A stretch of DNA of 31,127 nucleotides, taken from positions 55,532,672 to 55,563,798 of the forward strand of contig CM044516.1 of NCBI GenBank assembly GCA_024364805.1. Direction: 5' to 3'. This DNA is from Euprymna scolopes (taxonomy: Eukaryota > Mollusca > Cephalopoda > Sepiida > Sepiolidae). Position numbers and translations under genes: made by a program. This document shows positions 10,000 to 19,312 of the stretch, one piece after another. How positions within the stretch are numbered: the stretch's first letter is position 1; the number at the start of each line of letters is the position of its first letter. The notes under the pieces are model-generated. The model searched no databases. It saw only the letters and a program-made list of their open reading frames with translations, and was not told the DNA's origin.

Positions 10000-10112
10000 G
10001 TACAGTGTTCAGATTGAAACGACAACTGGACTCATGATGCCAAAGTTACCAGAACAAACAACTGAAGTTATTCATGGTCAACTAATGTCCTATAATATTT
10101 GGGCACTTACAG
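10000..10112 (+). CDS. ATPAF2: ATPAF2 internal exon
   Basis: After the split Arg codon the exon encodes YSVQIETTTGLMMPKLPEQT followed by TEVIHGQLMSYNIWALT, aligning with human ATPAF2 (RYGVEI..ST.IM.P..P..T...V..HL.SYN.WAL). It opens the C-terminal alpha-helical domain of Atp12. The acceptor is TTTTTCATTTCAG (ends 9999) and the donor GTGAGT (10113). Length 113 nt: one base completes the Arg codon and the last base starts the Ala codon finished at 11894. The reading frame is intact, unlike the decayed elements around it. Confidence 0.95.
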
Positions 10113-10170
10113 GTGAGTATTGAGATTTGAAATGAACTCCTGCGCCTGCTTTTTTCCAATGGCGTCATCA

Positions 10171-10204
10171 ACTTTACATGCATGTGTCTGCATGCATGTA
10201 AAGT
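10171..10204. repeat. Perfect 14-bp palindrome (hairpin) in ATPAF2 intron
   Basis: ACTTTACATGCATG (10171-10184) and CATGCATGTAAAGT (10191-10204) are exact reverse complements separated by six bases, 58 bases after the 5' splice site at 10113. In pre-mRNA this would form a 14-bp stem. Confidence 0.85.
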
Positions 10205-10233
10205 CTCTCTACTTTTATATAAGAATAAGAAAG

Positions 10234-10238
<5 letters not shown>

Positions 10239-10273
<35 letters not shown>
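10239..10273. repeat. (TA)n microsatellite
   Basis: Pure TA dinucleotide tract of about 35 bases in the ATPAF2 intron. Confidence 0.9.
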
Positions 10274-10277
<4 letters not shown>

Positions 10278-10399
10278 ATGATACAAATAAGGTCAATAAA
10301 GAAGTAAATAAACTTATTTTTAGGTATGCAAAAATGTCTTCATAGATATATCACAGTTTATAAATTTAAACATTTTCTTTTTGTGTGTGCTAGAAGCAT

Positions 10400-10795
10400 G
10401 TGGTCATATGACAGTTTCCCTACATTTTTACAGACTTTTGCATTATTATTGTTATACTCTGCAAGATGTTTGAAGCTGCACCAGTTAAGCAGTAGAGAGC
10501 AATTTCTAGTGTACTCTCTCCATGTCTATCATAAATTGTCCAGGTTTCAGAAGAGTAAAGTAAGAATTGTAAAATACAGAATTGATAGACGCTAATCATT
10601 GTACGAAGGGTTGTACCTCTGTCAGATCATACTCACCTCTCTAAACTACCAAAAGTTTTAATAGCATGCTGTATTCTGTAATTGACTTCGGTATCCAGAG
10701 TTCTGTTTCTAGCAAAAGTACTACCTAAATACACAAAGGTGTTAACCATAGTAAGCATCTGGTTATTAACAAAAATATTTGGTTCTACATACAAG
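10400..10795 (-). mobile_element. LINE RT C-terminal fragment
   Basis: On the minus strand MVNTFVYLGSTFARNRTLDT then EVNYRIQHAIKTFGSLE, followed after a frame break by LYSSETWTIYDRHGEYT, follow the block order F.YLGS...L..EV..RI..A..AFG.L...LLY.SETWT.Y.RH found after the palm domain of many LINE reverse transcriptases. It is a different family from the FCYLGD LINE at 205-2110. It is 5'- and 3'-truncated with frameshifts, and embedded in the intron between the exons at 10000 and 11894. Confidence 0.8.
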
Positions 10796-10800
10796 CTACA

Positions 10801-10804
<4 letters not shown>

Positions 10805-10851
<47 letters not shown>
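10805..10851. repeat. (TA)n microsatellite
   Basis: Uninterrupted TA tract next to the LINE fragment. Confidence 0.9.
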
Positions 10852-10855
<4 letters not shown>

Positions 10856-11147
10856 CAACACTGTAAAATAACCGAATCTTATCTTTGTGTTTAATTATAT
10901 CTTTTTATTTTTATTTTTCTTGTGTTAAAATCAAATAATGTATGCATTTTACTATAATATGTTAGGTTTAAATTTCTTATAGTAAATAATGAGTCTAATT
11001 TTATTATTATCAATTGGACATGTGCAATATTTTCTTATGGCCTTTTCTTCTAATTTAAAGTATAGTGTTAGTAATAATACTATTACTTACACTATAACCA
11101 AACTTTAAGATGTGATGTTGGGTGTTAATATTTTAAGTTTTGAATCA

Positions 11148-11290
11148 TTAATTTTTTTTTTACATGGAGGTCACTACTTATCAAGGCCCGGAAGCCAGTC
11201 GGGGATAAGGGTTATTGCGTGTACAGTAATCAATGGGATAGTATTGTAGTAGTAGTATTGGAGATTTGATAAAGTATCTTACTTGCATGA
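11148..11290 (-). repeat. Poly(A)-tailed interspersed repeat, copy 1 of 3
   Basis: A T run is followed by GTCACTACTTATCAAGGCCC, then GGGATAAGGGTTATTG. Two more copies with the same order occur at 22194-22350 and 24421-24630. All three begin with poly(T) on the plus strand, so the element lies on the minus strand with a poly(A) 3' end. Probably a SINE or LINE 3' end; no coding or pol III boxes identified. Confidence 0.7.
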
Positions 11291-11400
11291 ACAATATAAC
11301 TTGTTATTAATAAGGACTTTTCTATTTTTAATTTCATAAGTCATGTTTTTAGTGGAAAAATTAGTTTTGTAAGGCTTAATAGGTTTTAACAATAGCTATG

Positions 11401-11401
<1 letters not shown>

Positions 11402-11459
<58 letters not shown>
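11402..11459. repeat. (TA)n microsatellite
   Basis: Pure TA tract of about 57 bases. Confidence 0.9.
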
Positions 11460-11462
<3 letters not shown>

Positions 11463-11601
11463 TACAATAAGTTTACCAAGGTAATCAAAATGGTAAACTT
11501 AAAATATATTATAAATATTAAAGAGTTAATATTTACAAGTAAAATAAACTCAGCCAGATGTAAAAGCTCAATAAAACCGAAAAGGAAATAGAGCTTATAA
11601 T

Positions 11602-11853
11602 ATGAACAAATGATTAATAAAACATGTTAAAAGACATCTTGAAAAAGAGTTAAAAACATATTTAATTTTAAAAAAGGAAGCACAAGATAAGTGGATAGTC
11701 CTTAATCTGCGGAGTTTTGAAGAAATACTCTCCTTCTCATCAGAGGCCAGGAGTTAGCAAAATGCAGGATCGGATTTTGCATATAAAATTAAATATGTTT
11801 TTAACTTTTTTAAGATGTCTTTTAACATGTTTTATTAATCATTTGTTCATATA
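11602..11853. repeat. Near-perfect 70-bp inverted repeat in ATPAF2 intron
   Basis: The left arm 11602-11671 (starts GAACAAATGATTAATAAAAC) and right arm 11784-11853 (ends ATTAATCATTTGTTC plus a TA extension) are reverse complements with only a few differences, around a ~112-bp loop. The right arm ends about 40 bp before the acceptor AG at 11892-11893. Transcribed pre-mRNA would hold a long double-stranded stem beside the exon. Likely a foldback MITE; no target duplication identified. Confidence 0.85.
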
Positions 11854-11893
11854 TATATATATGAATAATTTATTTAATTTGAATATTTTTCAG

Positions 11894-12009
11894 CTTTGGG
11901 TGCTGCAACCGAATGTGTAAAATCTTTGATCATTGCTTTAGCTTTAATGGAACGTCAGATTCTCGTGGAAGATGCAGTCAAATTATCCAGACTTGAGACA
12001 GAATTTCAG
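11894..12009 (+). CDS. ATPAF2: ATPAF2 internal exon
   Basis: Two bases finish the Ala codon begun at 10112, then 38 codons encode LGAATECVKSLIIALALMER followed by QILVEDAVKLSRLETEFQ. This matches the ATPAF2 helix pair (EF.AAQLKS..L.L.L....LTVE.A..LSRLEEE.Q), including the family's highly conserved A..LSRLE motif. The acceptor is ATTTTTCAG (ends 11893) and the donor GTTTGT (12010). The exon ends on a codon boundary (phase 0), matching the next exon start at 17861. Confidence 0.95.
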
Positions 12010-12061
12010 GTTTGTTGATTGATTGTCCTACTTCCATTATTTTATTTTTTTATTTATTGGT

Positions 12062-12901
12062 GCTTGTGTTAAATAGTGATGTTTTTAATCAATGCAGTTC
12101 AGGTGAAAACATGTACTTAAATGCCATGTCGAAATTAGTGTAAATTCCAAAAAAAGAAAAATGATCCAGTAGATAATGGGTTATTTAGATTTTTAACAAA
12201 ATATCAGTCATCATCAAATTCTGACATTTTGCAGTTAAAAATAGCAGATTGTAATTATTTAGTTAAAACTAGTGGGTGTACCCAGCGTTGCCCGGGTGTT
12301 TGGAGGTGTGTTTGAGTAAAAAATAAATAAAAATGTGGTAGTAGACAGGCAGGCTCGAACTCGTAACGCAAAGGAAGCAAAGAACATGAAAAAAACCTGA
12401 CGTCTTTGCTCACCAAACTGGAAGTGACGTAAGTTTAAATTAAGGCTAGACAATCGAAAAGAAGGGATGACTTTCGAAAATATTGGCGAATAAAGCGACC
12501 CCTCCCTGTAGAAAGTGCCCAGTTAAGGGTGAAGGAATTAATTTTTTTGGCCAATTTTTCGATATTTGTCGTCCGAAGGGTCGAGTTTCAAAATGATACT
12601 GATCTTGTGAAAATGTTTTTAGTTTTAGGCATACATACATACATACATACATTTAAACAGATATGTGAGATTTATATTATAGATGATCGATTGCAGTTAT
12701 CTCCCCTTGATCTGGAAAACTCTTCAACATTAAAATATGATAAAACTCTATAAATCGATAAATTTCAATTTTACTTGTAATTATTTTTCTGCTGAATAAT
12801 TTTACATAATTTTTGGAATTTATACTAATTTCAACATATGTAAGCATGTAATAATGTTTTTACATTAAATATGTTGTTTTAAAATATTATTTGACACAAA
12901 T
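12062..12901. mobile_element. Foldback element, copy 2, split by a Helitron
   Basis: The left half (12062-12268) and right half (12687-12901) are homologous to the intact copy at 2889-3309: shared blocks include GTGATGTTTTTAATCAATGC, GAAATTAGTGTAAATTCC, AATTTCAATTTTACTTGTAA and TTATACTAATTTCAACAT. The halves are also inverted copies of each other. The 418 bp between 12268 and 12687 have no counterpart in copy 1, so they are a later insertion. Lies in the last ATPAF2 intron. Confidence 0.85.
12269..12686 (-). mobile_element. Non-autonomous Helitron, complete, 418 bp
   Basis: Read on the minus strand, the element starts with TC (12686-12685: TCATCTATAATATAAATC) and ends with a GC-rich hairpin CCCGGGCAACGCTGGG (12296-12281), then ACACCCACTAG ending at 12269. 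The flanking host bases are A (beyond 12686) and T (12268) on that strand. TC start, 3' hairpin, CTRR end and A/T target without duplication are the four structural hallmarks of Helitrons. The foldback copy at 2889-3309 supplies the unoccupied target and fixes both ends. A short CATA/TATG tandem lies near the 5' part (about 12630-12650). It has no Rep/helicase coding. Relatives: 19737-20187 and possibly 5120-5153. Confidence 0.85.
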
Positions 12902-12984
12902 ATCTATTTTTGTACAAATATTGAATTGAACGAATTGATAATAATTCTCTAGGATAGGCGGCTAAAACATACAAAAATCCGCAA

Positions 12985-13062
12985 AGAGTAAAATCACACT
13001 TTGATAGGATTTGAACCTGTGCTTACAAATAGAAACTGCTTTAAGCCAGTGTTGACTTTATC
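12985..13062 (-). repeat. tRNA-derived SINE head fragment
   Basis: On the minus strand GGTTCAAATCC (13018-13008) fits a pol III B box, and CTGGCTTAAAGC upstream of it resembles an A box, with tRNA-like spacing. No intact tRNA cloverleaf or CCA-adjacent structure was seen. Confidence 0.5.
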
Positions 13063-13415
13063 ATGTACTGAGAATTTTACGTTTAATGGCTAAGTGAATT
13101 ATCTTTCTTGTTTTGTGGATGTTTCTAAGTTTGTTTACTTGTAATTTTTCCAATCTTCTCAAGTTGTACCTGATAGATTTGTAAGACAAATCTGGCAGTC
13201 AATTTTTAGAATGAATATATGCTAAAAGTATTTTGTCAGATTAAAAACAATTTTCTGGATGCTAATTATTAAGAAGTTTAATTAAAAGTAAAAAAATTTT
13301 AATCAGATTTTATCAATATTTTCTAATATGATAATAAAGAAAAATGCTTGCATCTTTCTACTGCTCCAGAAAGTATCTCACTCTCAATACAATCTTCTTT
13401 TTGTATAAAAGTTAA

Positions 13416-14296
13416 ATATGTTTTAAGATGGAGTACTGTTGCCACATATGGGGAGATGTAGCTCAGAGCATTCTTTCTTGCTTTGACAGTAATTCATTTA
13501 CTGAAATGACTGACTGAATTATTTCCCCTGTTTTAAAAAAACCTCTTCAAAATTAATGATATAACTAAAATTTATGATAAAATTGATATCTACTTTTACT
13601 TATTTAAGCTTTTACTCTATGATTTCTCCTAATCTGTGGTGAGGATACTTGTTTTTGTCTGATATGTAAGTATATCAAAGAGTTTTTATTTGGAATGTGA
13701 ATTTAATCCATGCTTTTTATCTCTATAAGCGTCAACATTTTTATTATATATATTTTTTCAATCTTCTCAAGTTGTACCTGATGCATATTTGTTGTAATAT
13801 TTACTTCAAAATTCAATACACAAGTACTTCTGTATTGATATTTGGTTCCAAGAAGTCAAGATCAACAAGGCTTAGGCGTACAATCATTTCTAAAATGAAA
13901 AGTAATATTTTTATTTTCTTTTTACTTTTTAATTAATGCCCTCCTCCCTACTATGGAAGACATTTACAACAAGAATGCTACAACACTTGTCAATTTTTCT
14001 TTCTCCTTCTGTGTACCTTAAAGTAAACAGAACTTCCATGAACAAAGTTTCTCTTCAAGAAATATTCACTTATGGAATATAATACCACAATGCTGATTCC
14101 CAGCTGACATGGTTGTTCTCAAGTCCAGTGTTAACAAATTCTTGTAGAGCCATCCTCTTAAATAATCTGGCCAGTCTCCATCATTGTCAAAAATTCTCAC
14201 ATTGTTTCACTATCATACTGACAAACTCATTAACTATTATTCTCGAGTGGCCTATGGGCCTTCATAAGTGAAGACTTGTTAGTGCATTAAAAAAAA
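13416..14296 (+). mobile_element. LINE ORF2 C-terminal fragment with short poly(A)
   Basis: MEYCCHIWGDVAQSIL (from about 13427) matches the EYC.H.W.G block after the RT domain of jockey/CR1-like LINEs. Further on, shifted frames give blocks equivalent to LWN.IPQC.FPADMVVLKSSV followed by NKFL (about 14065-14145). It closes with an A run at about 14287-14295. Many stops and frame changes. A 24-base stretch (CAATCTTCTCAAGTTGTACC plus four bases) occurs twice, near 13153 and 13759, so a local duplication may be involved. Confidence 0.6.
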
Positions 14297-14446
14297 TCTT
14301 TCTCTTTCAGAATTATTTAGAGAAAAATAGAGTTAACTCCCTTTGACTTATTTTTGACAATATTTCTCTGAACTCGTAAACAACTGTGATAAACTTGCTT
14401 AATATTTATCATCGTTGACCACCCTTCGAAGCATGGGTGTATAACC

Positions 14447-14469
14447 ATATATATATATATATATATATG
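14447..14469. repeat. (TA)n microsatellite
   Basis: Short pure TA tract. Confidence 0.9.
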
Positions 14470-14638
14470 CTTCCGTATTGAGCTCTCTTGTATTAACCTT
14501 GTTAAACATCATTGGTTAATCTCTGGAAAACAATAACCTCAGATGATATGTTAGGAGGTATATTTGGTAAAAAAACAGGGAAAAAGTGCTCAATACATGA
14601 GTAGAGCTAAATATGTTTTTATTCTTTCAACCTCAGGG

Positions 14639-14814
14639 TTTCTTACTTAAATCATTACAAATTGTTTCAATAGACATGACAATTAAAAACCCTGTCCATC
14701 TCTTCAGATAATTCGAGCTAAAAAGAAAACAAAAAAAATTTAGCTGAAGAGATGGACAGGTGTTTTTTATTGTCCTGTCTATTAAAACCATTTGTAATGA
14801 GTACAGTAAGAAAT
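14639..14814. repeat. Inverted repeat, ~75-bp arms (hairpin)
   Basis: The left arm 14639-14719 (TTTCTTACTTAAATCATTAC... through CCATCTCTTCAG) pairs with the right arm 14742-14813 (AGCTGAAGAGATGGACAGG... through GTAAGAAA). The loop is A-rich (about 14720-14741). Arms differ by scattered substitutions and one bulge. It lies in the last ATPAF2 intron, so would be a ~75-bp stem in pre-mRNA. Probably a foldback MITE. Confidence 0.8.
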
Positions 14815-15028
14815 GGGGCAGAAATTCACCTTCCTAAATATGACAACAGTGCTCCATACATAGTTTGATAGTAGATTTGTCAAGTTAGAGAATAGTCTCA
14901 TGTGTGAGAAAGTGTTTACAGTGATAGAAAATCGATTTTACAAGAAGCAGAAAGAACAATGGATCTAATATATGAATTCAAGAAAAAACAAAAAGAAAAG
15001 AAATTTTAGAGTCAATTTCTCATTGAGA

Positions 15029-15114
15029 GCAAAATCATTCAGAAGAATCTGAGGTAGAAAAGAAAATTCAGAAGAATCTGAGGTAGAAAAGAAAATTCAG
15101 AAGAATCTGAGGTA
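15029..15114. repeat. 28-bp tandem repeat, 3 copies
   Basis: Three copies of a unit containing ATTCAGAAGAATCTGAGGTA with GAAAAGAAA spacing, near the end of the LINE fragment. Confidence 0.85.
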
Positions 15115-15952
15115 TGATAGTAAGACAGGAGTTAAGTCTTAACAGGATTAAATGAAACAAGCCATTTCTTAACCAAATCTATAACTGAACTCTAGTCAAC
15201 TTCAGATGCATATTTCGACTGATCTGAGGAAGATGAGCGAGAAGCAATACCACAATAAAGGATGATATAATCAACATAAATGTTAAATTACTGAATAATA
15301 TTCTCTGCAAATCAGTTACAAAGAGAAGAAACAGTGTTAAACCCAGAATAGAACCCTGAGGAGCACCTGCATTGATAGGAAAAGAAAATAAGGAGACATC
15401 ATTCAGAGCTCCTCACAAGCTTCAATCGAAAAGAAAAAATTTAATAATCTCAAGAGCGTTATCATCAATAAACCTCAAAGTTTATGCAAAAGACCAGAAT
15501 GCAACACTGTTGAATGCTTTTGAAATATCAAGTTCTATTGCCCTACCCTCTCCTCAATTATCAATAAACCAACAGATCATTTAGTTACAGCAATTAACAG
15601 ATCAGCTGTTGAACAAAAACCATGAAAACCATACTGAACATCACTAAAAAGGCCTAGGGTTTCCAGAAAATGTGCAAGCTTGCTGTTGACTAACCTTTCA
15701 AAAACTTTGCTAATAATGATACTTAGTTGGGTCAGATCGATCACCAGTATTTTTAAAGATAGAGGCTACAGAGGATTCTTTCCAACAAGAAGAGAAATAG
15801 GAGTTAGATAAACAGAGATTAACTTATTTTGAGAGGATAGAAGAAATGTTAAAGTGCACAATGTTTGAGAACAATAACAGGAATTGAATCAGAACCAAAA
15901 GCCTTAAATTGGCCAAGACTAATAAGAACCTTAGTAACCGTCTTTATACTGA

Positions 15953-16033
15953 TATTAGGTTGGTGCAAAAATAATGTCGTTTTTTGACATGAAGTTGAAT
16001 GTCAAAAAACATTATTTTTGCACCAACCTAATA
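15953..16033. mobile_element. Palindromic mariner MITE resembling human MADE1
   Basis: A 77-bp palindrome (15955-16031) begins TTAGGTTGGTGCAAAAATAA and ends with its inverse TTATTTTTGCACCAACCTAA, flanked on both sides by TA (15953-15954, 16032-16033), the mariner target duplication. The arms (~35 bp) are nearly identical, differing mainly by a CG dinucleotide in the left arm, which suggests a recent copy. The end sequence is that of human MADE1/Hsmar1-type mariner ends (TTAGGTTGGTGCAAAAGTAA). It is inserted in the LINE at 15000-16720. No transposase of the matching family is in the window. Confidence 0.92.
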
Positions 16034-16739
16034 ATTACGGAATCCAGAGACTGATCAGTTTTCAAAAGAAAATCAGGAAAAACAGCACCAGAATCATCAA
16101 GAGAAGAATTGTCAACAAAAAGATGAGCAAAGAGGTCAGCCTCATCCTTAGAAGATGAAATAATCTGAAGACCATTAAAAAGAGGAGGAATAGCAAACTT
16201 GCCGCTTTAAATAACTCTATTATAGATTCCCCAAAAGTCACAAGAGCCAACATTTTAAGATGAGAGTTATAAATCCTTTGAAAATAGCTAGACTTAGTTT
16301 CAGAGATTGCTCTCTTGCAGGTATTGCTAGTCCTTCTATAGGATTTTCTAGAAACCTGAAAACCATCATGATGATACTGATTAAAGAAATGATCATGATG
16401 GGCAATGGCAGAAATACAGATGAAAACGAGGGAGGAGAATAAGATTTGGTTTAAAATTTATGATGAGGAATGAAGGTGTCAATTCCAACAAAAACCAGTC
16501 AGTAACGTCCTCAACAGTGGTATTTGGAAACATACCAAAGATAGAACCACATGGAACATCATGTAGGAAGCTGCAAAGCCCATTCCAATTGACCTTCCTG
16601 TATTTAAACGTCTTCCTAAAGAATGGATGATGAATTGAAGACTTTAATGAAAAATCAATCTCAACAACAGCATGATCAAAGGAATCCAACAGCTTCCACC
16701 ATTTTTGCCTAAAACTAAATTAAACTAAATATAGCACAC

Positions 16740-17860
16740 ATTTGGACCCCTTAAACCTACTAGCTGTGTTCCAAAATATTCATAATGATAGTTAAATTAA
16801 TTTAGGAGTGAGTCCTTTACATCAAATATATAAGCATATACACTTTATGTGAAACGGTCGCCTTTACGAGTGATTTTTTTTTTCGAGTGGCAACTAGAAA
16901 TAATAAAATGCTTATCTTTTGGCGATTGTGATTTTTTTCGCCGACAATCTTCCAAAGCTCATTGCTGAGTAAAAACATGTCTTTTCAACCTTTATTTGTT
17001 TTTTTAATAAAACGAGCAAAGTTAAATTATTTAAACAATGAAAGGTTTAATAGAACATTATACTTTTTTCTTTTTTTAAGGAGCTGTTTTAAAAAAAAAC
17101 GTTTGAGCTATCAGCAGGTAGATAAGAAAGATTTAAAATCAAACCACTTCAAGCTGTGACTGAATTTGCGCATGCACAAAAGTAATAGAAATTTGTTGAC
17201 AAGTTATAATGAACATTTTGGCATTTCAACCTACCAATATATTTCTTTATATCTTATTCATCCATCCAAACAAAGATTTTATATGTTATTCATCCATCCA
17301 AACAAAGATTTTAAGATACACCATCCTTGGTGTATGATTACTATTTCCTGTTAATTTCAGTGTTATATGATCAGTAGTTTAAGAGTTTATCAGTTAAATA
17401 TTTTCACAAAGGCACACATATATACATCTATTGTTTTATTTATATGGATAAAGAAGACCTGGTGTTAGGTGGAGGTAGTATTAGTAGACTTTTGTGTGAA
17501 TAAATTTACTCTGATTTCTTCTATGTATAATTTTTTTTGTGTCATATATGCTGAAAAAAATGTAGAAAATTATGAAATTAAATGAAACTTATAGAACTTC
17601 TGGAAACACGCATCAATTATTGGCAGGGAGTCTAATTCGATTAGAATTATATATAGCACCTGTGTTTATAGTCAAATTGTGACTGGATTTACAGGGGCAA
17701 AATCGATTTTCTTTTATTAATATAGTAGATGACAAACATTTTATAATTTTTACTAGTTTTTTAATGGCTCATATAGCCTACATTTCAATTGATTCTGATG
17801 CGTATTTATATTTGCGTTATTTCTATGTCTTGTTCTCACTTCTCTTTTACTCTCTTCCAG
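16740..17860. other. ATPAF2 last intron, 3' part, no named element
   Basis: About 1.1 kb of AT-rich intron. The only structure seen is a ~30-bp direct duplication at about 17257-17313 containing ATTCATCCATCCAAACAAAG. Open frames here are short and unrecognised. Confidence 0.6.
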
Positions 17861-18004
17861 CTTCAACATTGGGGAAACGTTGAATGGTACCATGACCTTG
17901 ACATGTATAATCACCAGTCGCGGCTAGCAGCAGCATCTTTGCTTTTTCATTGGTCGTCTGAAGGATCGGGACTGAAACAGAAGTCTCTTAAATTCCGCAG
18001 TTGA
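17861..18004 (+). CDS. ATPAF2: ATPAF2 terminal coding exon
   Basis: Encodes LQHWGNVEWYHDLDMYNHQS followed by RLAAASLLFHWSSEGSGLKQ and a short basic end KSLKFRS, then TGA at 18002-18004. It aligns with the human ATPAF2 C-terminus (Q.WGN.EW.HD......RAR.AAGTLF.H......). The acceptor TACTCTCTTCCAG (ends 17860) is a strong polypyrimidine site in phase 0 with the previous exon. Together the four exons give about 150 of an expected ~290 residues. All conserved blocks are present and uninterrupted, so the gene looks functional. Confidence 0.96.
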   Translation, partial: LQHWGNVEWYHDLDMYNHQSRLAAASLLFHWSSEGSGLKQKSLKFRS

Positions 18005-18018
18005 TCAAAATTATTGCC

Positions 18019-18024
18019 AATAAA
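18019..18024 (+). terminator. ATPAF2: Possible ATPAF2 poly(A) signal
   Basis: AATAAA starts only 14 bases after the stop codon, within CCAATAAAGATTTT. It is a consensus cleavage/polyadenylation signal, but it would give a very short 3' UTR; sites further on may be used instead. Confidence 0.45.
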
Positions 18025-18320
18025 GATTTTATAGTTTTGTTTTCTAGAAACCTTTACTCATTCTCTCTAAAACGGCAATAATTTTAAAATATCTTGTATT
18101 GGATACACTACCATAACGTTCAAACAATGATGGACATACAATCTATCAACTTAAAGCCATCATCATATTGTATGAATCAGATGATTCTATTGTTGGCATT
18201 GGTTTCCCCTATATTTTTCTAGTCAGAATTCTTTCTAAAAGGACATTGGATATTTACGGGGAAGGGGGGGGGAAGGGGGTCACATGAAGGTTGCCAACAT
18301 CCTAAGTGAAAGTGATTTTG
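18025..18320. other. 3' flank of ATPAF2, nothing named
   Basis: AT-rich flank; a G-rich run (GGGGAAGGGGGGGGG-like) lies at about 18258-18280. No gene or repeat recognised. Confidence 0.5.
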
Positions 18321-18324
18321 TGGA

Positions 18325-18395
18325 ACAAACTGGATTCGAACTTGGAACATCCAGGTCATCAGTCCATGACATTAACCACTTAATCACCATCACCT
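18325..18395 (-). repeat. tRNA-derived SINE head
   Basis: On the minus strand GATTAAGTGGTTAATG (A box region, about 18385-18370) and GTTCGAATCCAG (B box, 18341-18330) sit about 30 bases apart, as in a tRNA gene. Between them is tRNA-like sequence, but the acceptor stem does not close, so this is a SINE head rather than a tRNA gene. Confidence 0.65.
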
Positions 18396-19140
18396 TCCTA
18401 AACCTAAAGTGCTATCATTTAACTTACCCAGCAAACCCACAATGTTTCTACTAATGTCTACCAATAATGCCAAACAATTTCTAAAATATCCTAAAAGCAG
18501 CAAAAATCTTTATTAAGAGCACTAGATTAAAATGGAACATTACTCACAGGTCCTTTTTGACACAGAATCAATTTTCCATCTATCGGCTCAGTGCAAACGC
18601 TAAAGAATCTAGATAATATCTACTGTGTTTATATAAAAGTTGTATATTTATAATGAAACGTCTTTTTTATACAAGCATAGCATGGCTACACATTCAGAAA
18701 ACTGTTTTGGTTAAAACTTTACAAAAGCCAAAAAATATGTATGGTCTCTGTTTTCAATATTAAAACATAGAGAACGGACACACATAAAAACATATATAAT
18801 ATAATCAGTTCTTCTTAAATAATTTTCTGCACTTTCTAGCCACTGATTCCAAGCCTCTTGTGGTGGCAATCACTTTAGCCCTTATTCTTCAATGGCTTCT
18901 GAGTGTTAATGAGTGGTGACCAATTACTAAAACAACAACAAAAACTTGAAGCACTTTTATCAACATAACTAGATTCTTTTTTTTTTTTTTTTTTTATGGA
19001 AATTCCTTCTCAGACAAGACACGAAGCCACTTTATGTAAAAAGCTAAAAAAAAAATACTGCTTTAAGATAAAAATAAAGCAAATATGTGTGGTATGGATA
19101 GATTCTAACTCAGAAAATACTAATTCTTTCCTCTTTGTCA
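18396..19140. other. Unassigned intergenic DNA
   Basis: Non-coding AT-rich sequence with a poly(T) run at about 18977-18996 that may be a retroposon tail. Nothing else supported. Confidence 0.5.
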
Positions 19141-19146
19141 AAAATA

Positions 19147-19312
19147 TGGCTCATGGAATGTGAGGACTAAAGAACAAGTAAGAGAAGTAAGAGTTCTGAG
19201 GCTGCTGAAAGTAAATGTTAGGTTAACTTTCTATTCTTCGCAAACTTGACATTCAATAACTTGAAAAGGCTTGATATGCAGTAAACCAAACAAACAGCAA
19301 TTTAAAAAATGT
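19147..19312 (+). mobile_element. LINE 3' UTR fragment (FCYLGD family)
   Basis: GGAATGTGAGGACTAAAGAA then GAGTTCTGAGGCTGCTGAAA matches the 3' end of the LINE at 205-835 (AAAATGTGAGGACTAAAGGA; GAGAGTTATGAG). It continues to AAAAGGCTTGATATGCAGTA and an A/C-rich tail (AACCAAACAAACAG), which is shared with the retroposon at 5280-5623. Confidence 0.65.

Larger units (their letters stand above)
15000..16720 (-). mobile_element. LINE ORF2 fragment (linker plus reverse transcriptase), jockey/CR1-like
   Basis: Minus-strand reading from 16720 downward shows DHAVVEIDFSL and a VNWNGLCSFLHDVPCG block, then after the MITE IISKVFERLVNSKLAHFLET, LFSDVQYGF, ELDISKAFNS (RT motif with the first catalytic Asp, usually DISKAFDRV) and NAGAPQGSIL (RT motif 4). 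The expected YADD box lies near 15270 but is eroded to a residual LIIS-like stretch. The order matches the region between endonuclease and RT core of metazoan LINE ORF2. Frames are broken many times. It is interrupted by a palindromic mariner MITE at 15955-16031. Confidence 0.85.

Noticed and set aside
18325-18395. Possible tRNA gene on the minus strand
   Set aside because: A and B boxes are present but no acceptor stem or complete cloverleaf can be formed; it is better read as a SINE head.
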